In this document: one piece after another, positions 56,401 to 64,000 of the stretch
Numbering within the stretch: the stretch's first letter is position 1
How the letters are laid out: every line of letters starts with the position of its first letter
Assembly: GCA_021014325.1 (NCBI GenBank)
Contig: CM037462.1
Span: 13,188,501 to 13,252,500 of the forward strand
Reading direction: 5' to 3'
Source: Plazaster borealis
Lineage: Eukaryota > Echinodermata > Asteroidea > Forcipulatida > Labidiasteridae
DNA: 64,000 nucleotides
The notes under the pieces: model-generated
The model's input: the letters and a program-made list of their open reading frames with translations, nothing else
Database searches by the model: none
What the model was told of the DNA's origin: nothing
Made by a program: the position numbers and the translations under genes

Positions 56401-59400
56401 CCATTTCATTTACTGCAAGGCCATTGTTCTTGTAAGCATTGGTTTCTAGGCACAAGGACAAAATATATGAAGACAAAAATTAAATCTGCTAAGCTTGTAA
56501 TGGGTTGGATTGGAATCAAACTACAAGCTCCTTCAACAGTGGTTAAAAAACCACTTTTCATACATACATAAGGACTTTACAGGTTTTCAACTTAACCATA
56601 CTTCCATAAAGTAGTCAGGGCAAAGCAAATATGACACATAACTGGCAATATAAATCTGTTGGATTAATATTTTGTCGATGTTTTAAGTTTCGTGTAGTCC
56701 GCTGATGTTTTGCTACATTATTGACATTAGACACAACATCTTCAAGGAAGTGGATCTAAGAGATTGGGCTGGTTTTATGTGATTTTATTTTAAAAGCATT
56801 CATGGTCTTGTCATGTATGCAATTTGTTGCTTTGAATTTGATAATTTCTCAGGAATGTTATCGTTTTGTTAACAGCTGGGTTGAGAATCAGTGTTGACAA
56901 AGGGTCTGAAACTGGTACCAAAGTTTTAGGAAGCTTGTTGAAGTGATAACGATTCTACCACTTGGTAACCCCTGGAGTTATAGATTGAAGAGTGATTCTG
57001 AGAACGGCATCAACAGCACTTGAAAAAGACATAAAAGAAGCTTCAACAAATAACAGCTCTGGGTTTTTTTTACACCAGACTAAAGACAAAAGACAAAAGA
57101 CAAAATGTTATGACATCTGGTTCAGGAGATATGATTTTTTTGAATTTAAGAGCTTCCTGTTTGGACCAGATGGAAAGGTCAAAGTGGGGTCATCTTTTTG
57201 AATAAAAAGTTACAATTGTTCTAAACTACAAGACAGAACAAACATTAGACATGTAGTTCAGGAGATATTATTTTTTAAGTAATAATCTTTGAATTACCGT
57301 AACTTGACACCGATGAAAAAAAATCTGTTTTTTTACTAACAAATTGTTTAAGGTTCAAGGTGGTATCTAATGCCTTTTAACGAAAACCCTAATGTACGTA
57401 GGAATTTCATCTTTTGGTCATGCACAAATCCAATGGGCTGATTTTATTTTCTTAAAATCTTTCGGGAGCCACATATTAGAAAAAAGGAAAGTTTGTGTAA
57501 TCTTCATTGAAATAAGGGAAGCATAAATTAGTAAAATAAAAGTATTCTTAATTTGGGATATTGCATATTGATGCGCATCCTCGAACCTTAGGCCTGCGGT
57601 GCCAGTCAGTAGCACTGTCACTCACGCCACGCTGTACATCTACAATGTAAGAGTGTTTTACATTATATACAATTGTAGTTATTTGTGCTCACGTCAAAGA
57701 GACTTGTGTCCGGGTATATATTGAAAATCTTTGAGTTATAATTGGCATACAATTATTTCGGGCTGATGATTTAAATGTTGGTCTATTTGCTATTGTATTA
57801 AACCGTAATTGTAACTTTTAAGTCTGTGTGACTCACAAATCTTGTCTCTTTGCATTATACGTGTCTCTACAAAAAAAAGTGGGAAAAATGCATTATTAAA
57901 TTGACCCGTGTGGAAAATTAAAATAGCATTGTTTATGAAAAACTGATTTGTGGTTATCGGATGAATAATGACTTGCAATGACATACAGGAGTGTTGATGA
58001 ATAGACAAGTCTAAGTCGTCTAAGATTATTGTACAAAAAACGCAACAGCCATGGCCAGATATGTATTAGGACTGGGTCAAGTTTAGAATTAAAGCCATAG
58101 GTTTTGTACACAGATACAACACGCGCAATAAATGATGTCATGGTGACGTCGTCCGACTTTTAGGCCAACAAACAGTTTAACAGTATCCCACAAGTAAATA
58201 ATCAAAACAAAATTGATGAACGGACGTATACTTTTTGAGATATGGTGGTCCCAAGATTGGCTAATTAAATATTCATGTCATTATAACTAAGTAAACTAAT
58301 TAATTAAGTTAAGCTTATTACCTTTCACTATAACTTCATAAGATCCGACTCTTTTATACTAAGCCAAGTAGGACTTTTGAAGGTGAAAAAAATGCATGTA
58401 AAAATCCTATGGGATTTTTGACAGAGCGAAAGAATAATAATAAGAAGAAAAACAACTAAAAATCCGGACGAAAACAATAGCTGTTCCGACTACTATATGT
58501 CGGAACAGCTAAAAAAAATAGAACCATCACAGCAAGCACAAAGGATACTTGTGTCAAGTTACACAGAATTTAGAACCACAGCAAGCTTGTCATAATAGCG
58601 TCTCACATTAGTAATGATCCAATCCGACTGGCAGAAGCAAAGGACAAGAAAAATAAAAGTATTCGTAAATTAATGTGAGTAAACAACTGAGCTAGTTTAA
58701 AATGAAAGCCGTTTTACACTGCAAGAAACATAAACACAAACACAAACCATAAGAAAGTAAAGGGAAAACAAGATTGGGTACATCTGACAACAACGCAATT
58801 CAAAGTGTTGCATAAAATATATTGGGCAAATATTTCACGAGTTAATTTAATAATAGACCTGGGCTCGATTTCACAACGAGTTAAGATTGATCGTAACTGC
58901 AAATCCATCGCAGTTGCTTAGCAAAGAGTGATGTCACAATACAAATCACAATGGTAATACTGATAACTCATCTTCAGATGAATCATAGTGCTTTGTGAAA
59001 TCGACCCCTGATGCGCAAGGCGTCAAATAAGTAGGGATCAAAATGAGGTTGTTCATTGTCAAATCTTGTTCGCCACGCGTAAAACTCTGTGTGTTTTCCT
59101 TTGCTACACAGTTTATCTCAAAGATGGCGGCTTGATGACGTCAATGCATAGTCTATAAAAATGTCTTCATATCAGTTTAAACTTCAATCTCAGTTTCAGT
59201 AAAGGTGTTTAGAAGAAAGTGAACATTAGACACACACACAGGAAAACACAACCCAGAGAATATCCATAATAAGAAACCAAAAAATATACCACAATGCATC
59301 TTGGGAAACCGAGTATAGTTTAAGAATAAATAAAGCTGCCAAGCTGGACGCCATGCTGTAACTGGTTAAATAATGGGATATTAACTCGGATTCTGCGTCA

Positions 59401-62400
59401 GTTTGACCCATTTTTGAGTCAATTTGACACAGCGGGTCACACTGACACAGATATGGGCAAGGCCCCACGATACCCAAAATGCAGTTAGACGCGCAACAAA
59501 TCTTTAAAATGCATTTAATGACTCCCAAAATGGCGGACCATGCTCGGACTGTGGCCGCATGTGACGTCAGTTCAAGTTCAAGGGGTCAAATAACCCCTTG
59601 CGTATGACGTCACAAGCCCAAACTAGTCCCCTCACTGAGGTCAATGAAGAGCTATATCATTGGCTGAGAGTCAAGTGCAGAGCGTACACGCGTGCTCGTT
59701 TCCATAGTTTGACATCAAAGATGACGGCCAATGCAAGGGGGTCAATAGAGAATGCTGAAAAAAACATTTGTGTACAGAAAAGCTGACAACCTGTGTATTA
59801 AAAAGTAGAGAAAATACCCACTGTTACGATCCAAAAATCTCCAAACTATCCGTGAATATAAATCACTCAAAAAGCCTGAATTTTCTCAGATGCAACAAAG
59901 AAATCAAACAAGGTGACACGGATGTAAAGAACACAAAATCAAAGTGATTTAATAATGAAACTATCGGCCACTTCAAATACCTATTGGGTTTAACAAACGT
60001 ACAATGATTGAGTAAAACAAGTGTACATTAAAATAGATCGTATACAAAATAAGTAATCTCGCAGGCTAATACGTCAACCGGGATGAAATACAGGCGAGGA
60101 TCACGGCAACAGAAGATACAGCGAGGATCACATACACTGGCTCTAAAACGATCAACTCCAGGGGCGGTAAAACAGTTATTTGCCGATGTGACTATGAGCT
60201 ACCACGGGGCGAACTCACTCCGAAAAATGTCCAGAAGAAGATGAAGCAACAACGGGTACACAATCTGACACCCGCCACAAAATATGGGGAAGAAGACCCC
60301 AAAATACCGAACTGTAGATTAAGTTCGAAACTGTCCTTTCCGGATTTAAATTAAGCTCTTTAACTACACTCGGTCAAAAGCGAACTCTACCAAAAGCTCC
60401 TCCAATGAGTTGAATCACAATCACAGAAGTCGTAGCTTCCACCAGTCTTGAGTATTTGTGTCCCGTCCTAGATTGATCCCCAGCCCGTATATAAAGGATT
60501 TGTGTCGTTTTCTAGAAAGTACTACTCTAGATCATTCTATTAGCACCGCCCACTAGGGTTAACGACCTTACACACAAAGAATGATTGACAGCGTGCGTTG
60601 AACACACGTAACTAATGTACATGTATTAGGATCTCATAACACCACACAAAGGTGTTTAAAAGTCAGTGCATACAAGAGTGTATAGGAAATACTGAAAAAC
60701 AGACGTGCACATTGATAAAAATAAATGTTTATAGAAAAATTACATTCACAACATCTCTATTATGAAGAAACAACAGACGGAGTTAACAGTATTCACACGA
60801 GGACGGATTCAACAGAAGCGGGAAAGGGCATGTTAATAATACAAATACGGTTCTCTGCAAACCAAAACGACAAACCTGTCCATTTCTAGTCTGGTACCGT
60901 CTTCATCTTTGTACCATGGCGTACTAGCTTTAATATCGTCATCCTCACTGGGGTTTTAAATAGTCAGAGAGAAAATGTTGGACCATTGCATCAAGAACTG
61001 TATCCCACTCATTCCGCTGATCATATCAGGATTTACAACACTTGGTATAGTTACCCTTAAGTGAGCGCTACTAACACTAAGTCATTGCACATTTTGTTTT
61101 ATTTCATTGTGTATCTCCAAAGTGCAATGCCTTACTGGAGTCAAAGTCCTCGAAATCCTAGACTAACTTGACCATTCCACATAATATCTAAAAGGGGGAT
61201 CAGGTCCCAGACTTGTGCATTTTTTTGATTTTATTTTTTTGAGGGTCTGAACAATATTTTCACTAACATACTTCGTGCACAAAATTGTACAGACATACAG
61301 ACCTACCCACAACTAACCCTCTAAAAAAGTGGAGCCATCTGGGTTTTTTTAGCAGGCTTACAGATGTCTTGCTGACAGCCTGTGCAAGGTTTTGAGGTTT
61401 CCAACCCCCCCCCCCCCCCCGCCAATCAATTTTGTTGGCTTACTGGGGAGCCTGCAGTAACTAGTGGAACCTGCCTGCATTTGTGTAATTCCTGGGGTTA
61501 CTCCCTCACTGCATGGTTTTAAGTGAACACCGTGTCCCGTAAAACAGCTTCAGCGGGGAGTGGATGGGTGTAGTTAATAGACTGCTTTATTTTATTTGGC
61601 GGTCCCCACTCTGACACAATAATAAACAAGAACTTTATCCCGGGTTGTTTGTGCTCAACTCCCTCGCAGCCTTTAGTTATGCCCATTTGTGTTTGTACGT
61701 TATGCAAAATAAGTATATAACGCGGGCTTTAACCTGTTCTTATATCACTGCTGTACTGGTCAATCAATTTAACTCGTTTCTGTCTTCGACAAAATGACCT
61801 ACCTATCCCTGAGTGACATTTCGCTTGGATCGGGCACAAACAGGGAATACCAACTCCGGAAGGCGCGCCTGGCTTCAAACTCAGTGATGACCCCATCGCC
61901 GTCCGTATCGAATGCATGGAAGTTCTCTCGCGCTCGATTTACCTCCTTCTCACTGAGCTTCTTGGCTAAGTTTTTCTGATGGGGGGGGGGGGGAGAAAAG
62001 AATATCAATATTTCACTCATAAATCACAAAGGCCAGTAGCGTATCCAAGATTTTGGGCTGGGCGTAAGGGAGGGGTTGGAAGGGTCGGGGTAGAAGTGAG
62101 GATGGGAAGGTATTGCATTCTGCTCTACCAGCCAGGCTCCTTGTGGATGATACCCATACATCCTTATGGACTGTGAAGGGGGTAACCCTGTTTCAGCCCC
62201 AGGAGTAAGTGGCAACGTGCCCCTTGTGGCAGTTGATTTGGGTTGATAGCCCAAATCAGTTAAGATAGCCCTCACCTTGAAGTGGCCGTCCTGCCTTGTC
62301 ATGTTAGGCGATCGCTCATAAAAAACACCTCAAGTTTTCGTGGTTAAGTCATCAGGGTTGTGGGTTCGAATCCCGGTCATGACACCTGTGTCCTTGAGCA

Positions 62401-62869
62401 AGACACTTAACTATAATTGAATTGCTTCTCTTCACATCCAGATACAAATGTGTACCTGTGAGGGCAGATATTTGACAGCACGGACTGTTTTCTCCCAAGG
62501 GAGCTGAGATGGTATAAGTAATGAAATAAATGGCCCAGTGACAAGGGGATAATAATGTTGAAGCGCCATGAACGTCAATTTGTGAAGGATTTGAGCCACT
62601 ATATCAGTATTATTATTAAACTGACATCTAGGACCCCACCCCACTGCTTAAAGGTTAACAACCCCGTACCTTTGACAAAGATGAGAGTCTTCTAACAGCC
62701 TCGTGGCTGAGGAACTCCCACCACGATAGGCTCCCAGTTAGGTCCGTATCTATCGCCTGAAATTGGTTCACCTCATCCTCCTCCTCGTACGGCAGCATGT
62801 CGCGATTTTCCCGGTCTCGGAACACCTTCTTACGGTACCCCATGAATTCGTCCAGTGAGATCGTGGAAT
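50352..62869 (-). CDS. PHF24-like (PHD finger protein 24) gene, 3' half with EF-hand region
   Basis: Five exons (62869-62670, 61975-61803, 60947-60876, 52380-52276, 50460-50352) join in consistent phase to about 218 residues and a TGA stop at 50352-50354. The order matches my memory of mammalian PHF24: YR-rich linker, FLSHE segment, KE..RA..F EF-hand, acidic linker, and a C-terminal W..(Y/F)L.E..L(F/Y)I(I/L)AARPN motif. PHF24 is a neuronal protein reported to bind the G-protein alpha-i pathway of GABA-B signalling; function here is inferred. Two 12-residue EF loops look competent to bind calcium: DTDLTGSLSWWE and DTDGDGVITEFE. The PHD exons should lie beyond the window. Introns hold many repeats; no break is seen in the coding part. 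Confidence 0.8.
50540..50825. repeat. Foldback family C, two partial copies
   Basis: The short inverted pair gcaatttcatagagttgctt and agcagctctttgaaattggg (50540-50603) is followed by AT-rich sequence and then the C core and right end (gctggataccagtcagaggt, agaagctctgtgaaactg). Confidence 0.65.
51078..52020 (+). mobile_element. tRNA-derived SINE interrupted by a foldback
   Basis: The head tgtcgtggccgagcggtttc begins at 51078 and breaks at 51129; the B box gtgggttcgaatcccggtca and body resume at 51692 and run to a (ttattg)n-like tail near 52020. Confidence 0.88.
51130..51691. mobile_element. 562-bp foldback with about 100-bp inverted ends
   Basis: The left arm (tagcctttagtcaaggcgca, ccagatatcacgcacgaaaa, gcggcgaagccgccaagcgc) is complementary to the right arm ending gcgccttgactaaagtcta. 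It is flanked by agtcatcgg (51121-51129) and agtcttcgg (51692-51700), a 9-bp duplication with one mismatch. The inside is AT-rich and noncoding. Confidence 0.92.
52276..52380 (-). CDS. PHF24-like linker exon
   Basis: A 105-nt exon in phase 2/2, acceptor tttatttcacag, donor gtaaga. Encodes RRKISEDVWKAKSEEFNRHI and DTNTNLLMSADEDCS. It is an 8.5-kb intron away from the previous exon. I do not recognise the segment itself; phase agreement on both sides places it here. Confidence 0.7.
52806..53048. repeat. Foldback family H
   Basis: Ends agagggtctccaaggtcaaa and accgttggagaccctct; arms with gacgcactcattttcc. Confidence 0.75.
53170..53465. repeat. Two direct repeat units of about 150 bp
   Basis: Units share gcaccaatccgg/caccgatccgg, ggtgtttagtgg/gggtttagtgg and agacgaaactcca, followed by ctaaaagctttttgaa-like sequence. 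An inner triplicate aaaagct run is present. Confidence 0.65.
53660..54075. repeat. Dispersed repeat with gaacttcctgtttggaccgg units
   Basis: The word aacttcctgtttggaccgga and close variants occur at about 53704, 53845 and, inverted, 53975 and 54030. The same word is at 57150-57180. ORFs nearby are not supported. Confidence 0.6.
54239..55512. mobile_element. CACTA-like nonautonomous DNA element, 1.27 kb
   Basis: Ends CACTGTAAAAA and TTTTTGCAGTG with TAT on both sides (54236-54238 and 55513-55515), as in the CACTA/EnSpm superfamily. The subterminal regions hold many ttgggcaattattg-type words in both directions. The centre 54763-55075 is an imperfect inverted repeat (tagttgtacacagtcgtggc and cacgactgtgtacaactaaa). 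No transposase. Confidence 0.72.
55870..56215. repeat. Diverged tandem duplication, about 190 bp
   Basis: ttgaccttctcacacccaaa/acattgtcaactttc and ttttgaccctcaaaacattc/ccaactttcc, each followed by caaccccacccaagttacaa or its variant. Confidence 0.7.
56216..57130. other. No recognised feature
   Basis: AT-rich sequence inside a PHF24-like intron; no splice-bounded coding block seen. Confidence 0.45.
58479..58510. repeat. Perfect 12-bp hairpin
   Basis: agctgttccgac and gtcggaacagct around an 8-nt loop, just after a (taa/gaa)-rich stretch. It may be the terminus of an uncharacterised repeat. Confidence 0.6.
58861..59009. repeat. Foldback element F
   Basis: Ends gggctcgatttcacaacgag and gctttgtgaaatcgacccc, arms with aagattgatcgtaact and gataactcatcttcagat-like pairing. 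Confidence 0.7.
59375..59480. repeat. GGGTC family fragment
   Basis: attaactcggattctgcgtc, then gtttgacccatttttgagtc. It preserves the empty TTAA site used by the element at 19476. Confidence 0.65.
59822..60641. mobile_element. Solo LTR of an LTR retrotransposon, 820 bp
   Basis: Begins TGTTACGATCC and ends GGATCTCATAACA, i.e. TG...CA with short inverted ends, flanked by the direct repeat ccac (59818-59821 and 60642-60645). A TATA box candidate tatataaag lies at 60489 on the plus strand. No second LTR or gag-pol is adjacent, so recombination between LTRs probably removed the interior. Lies in a PHF24-like intron. Confidence 0.72.
60876..60947 (-). CDS. PHF24-like acidic linker exon
   Basis: A 72-nt exon in phase 2/2, acceptor aaaaccccag, donor gtttgt. 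Encodes SEDDDIKASTPWYKDEDGTR then LEMD. Too short to be found as a plain ORF; supported by phase and splice sites. Confidence 0.75.
61803..61975 (-). CDS. PHF24-like exon with EF-hand 2
   Basis: A 173-nt exon, acceptor after a run of 13 C on the minus strand (cccatcag), donor gtaggt. Encodes KNLAKKLSEKEVNRARENFH and AFDTDGDGVITEFEARRAFR then SWYSLFVPDPSEMSLRD; the loop has D, D, D and E at positions 1, 3, 5 and 12. Confidence 0.87.
62104..62292 (-). repeat. Dispersed repeat N
   Basis: Complement of 11390-11580; see that entry. Confidence 0.7.
62340..62620 (+). mobile_element. tRNA-derived SINE, head truncated
   Basis: Begins within the head (gttgtgggttcgaatcccgg) and continues through tccttgagcaagacacttaa, gtgtacctgtgagggcagat and gggagctgagatgg to a (tta)n tail. 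Confidence 0.85.
62670..62869 (-). CDS. PHF24-like exon with EF-hand 1
   Basis: A 200-nt exon, acceptor gcgctatag, donor gtacgg, ending in phase 0. Encodes STISLDEFMGYRKKVFRDRE, an acidic stretch (YEEEDEVNQF), the loop DTDLTGSLSWWE and FLSHEAVRRLSSLSK. Confidence 0.85.
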
Positions 62870-62949
62870 CTATAGCGCAGGGTCAGGGTTCACAAGAAAA
62901 TTAACCAGAGTAAACTTGCCTAGGGATCGTTGAATGCGTGGCAGAGACC

Positions 62950-63470
62950 TCAAAAAGGGGCTCGAAGGTCAAATTCAGTTTTGTGATCCACTCATTTTCC
63001 CAAAATAGATAGATTCCTTATGAAAAGGGGGAAAACAATTACAAGTCTTTAACCTCACGTTAAAATGATGTATAATGCCACTGTGTTTGATACTCTTCAA
63101 GTGCATTTTTTTTAATCCAAAACGTTCGATGACGTCTCATTTCAAACATTATGGTCTGTACATTTTTGTTCAGAGAATTTTCAGTTCATTCCTGAATTCT
63201 GATGATATTCAATTAAACGGTATTGAATCTGAATGGCGCAGAAAATTCCTCTTTGTGGAATGCACAGACCCATTTTGTTTTTGCTGTTCGATTGCATAAT
63301 GTTTCAAATTCGCTCTGAAAGAGTATCAGATAAAATGACATTTCACACCATTTTATCGTGAGGTTAGAGACTTGTAACGTTTCCCCCACTTTCATGGGAC
63401 TCTATATATTGGAAAATGAGTGCATCACAAAACTCAATTTGACCTTAGAGCCCCCCCCCCTCTTTAAAGG
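62950..63470. repeat. Foldback family H, long copy
   Basis: Arms caaattcagttttgtgatcc/actcattttccc and aatgagtgcatcacaaaact/caatttgacc, plus aaccttcacg-type inner pairs. About 520 bp, similar to 27892-28452. Confidence 0.8.
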
Positions 63471-63499
63471 AAATCGTAAAAAACTGGGCAAAATTCAAT

Positions 63500-63780
63500 A
63501 AAAGCTGTTTAAAGGGATACAAAATCAATATTTTTGGAAGGACAAACTTATTCCTATCCGATAGTTTTCAATAAACACACAAAAACCTCTAGTTTTTTTG
63601 GATGTCATTTTTAGGTTTTTAAACTAATTTCCTTTAATGTATCATTATTATGTGTTTCTTATTTTAACTATTGTATTTTTCTAATGTATTTTTATGTATT
63701 TTTAAGCACGAGAGCAAAGGCAATTTATATTGTATACTTGTATATAGATAGCAATAAATCAAATCAAATCAAATAAAACA
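63500..63780 (+). mobile_element. Possible LINE 3' tail
   Basis: The sequence ends gcaataaatcaaatcaaatc, a tandem (atcaa)n tail like those ending RTE-type LINEs. No coding part is seen. Confidence 0.4.
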
Positions 63781-63847
63781 GTAGTTTTGGAGGTATTAGC
63801 ATAACATTTGCTTGACCTTGACTGTGTTTCAGACGGAAATATTTTCC

Positions 63848-63903
63848 TGGAGGATCGGTACTGCCGGTAAGTGTCTGGAGGATCGGTACTGCCGGTAAGT
63901 GTA
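63848..63903. repeat. Tandem duplication, 28 bp x 2
   Basis: ctggaggatcggtactgccg followed by gtaagtgt occurs twice with no differences. Confidence 0.9.
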
Positions 63904-64000
63904 TTTATGATAATTAAGTTCAAAGATTGAACCCAAGGACAAATAAACGGGCCAGCTACAAACATTGCCAGTATAAACTGTGCAAGCCTCGCGCATATTG

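Larger units (their letters stand above)
55560..58202. repeat. Inverted repeat arms of about 120 bp, 2.4 kb apart
   Basis: 55560-55676 and 58081-58202 are complementary (tacttgtgggatactgttta, accatgacatcatttattgc, tctgtgtacaaaaccc). The space between holds other repeats and no transposase that I can see. Confidence 0.8.

Overview
The window is 64 kb of an AT-rich metazoan nuclear genome carrying short exons, GT-AG introns, tRNA-derived SINEs, LINE fragments and very many short inverted-repeat DNA elements. The repeat families (TTAA-flanked elements about 370 bp long, a tRNA-headed SINE) and the protein homologies fit an echinoderm; a sea star is my best guess, made from memory of repeat families rather than from a search. 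There are no prokaryotic operons, CRISPR arrays or plasmid features. A 500-base run of N (15318-15817) is an assembly gap.

All four host genes I recognise lie on the minus strand, so they read from high to low coordinates. (1) The 3' half of a PHF24-like gene, five exons between 62869 and 50352, with every intron phase agreeing and ending in a stop codon. (2) The first three coding exons of an MPV17L2-like gene (46810 to 38996), open and in phase; the last exon was not found. (3) Fragments of an OPA1-like gene (14512 to 9383): mitochondrial leader and membrane-anchor exons and three stalk-region exons, with the GTPase exons missing, a TAA inside one exon and a probable 1-base shift. (4) Fragments of an SLC45-type sugar transporter (8306 to 2094) with several in-frame stops. 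I read 3 and 4 as two decayed, intron-containing gene copies lying end to end.

Layout: 1-1920 satellite with a trimeric higher-order repeat; 2.1-8.3 kb SLC45 pseudogene whose large intron holds two LINE fragments, SINEs and a minisatellite that carries copies of the exon's donor splice site; 9.4-14.5 kb OPA1 pseudogene; 15-38 kb almost only repeats; 39-46.8 kb MPV17L2-like gene with repeat-filled introns; 45.6-46.1 kb a nested palindrome made of four hairpins; 50.3-62.9 kb PHF24-like gene, whose introns hold a SINE split by a foldback element, a CACTA-like element, a solo LTR and further foldbacks.

The strongest non-gene signal is the density and nesting of short inverted-repeat elements. 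At least twelve copies from several families are bounded by TTAA at both ends, and two of them sit exactly at a TTAA of another repeat whose uninterrupted form is present elsewhere in the window. Two other foldbacks have 9-bp target duplications. No multi-gene system or pathway is visible; the real genes are ordinary single-copy animal genes.
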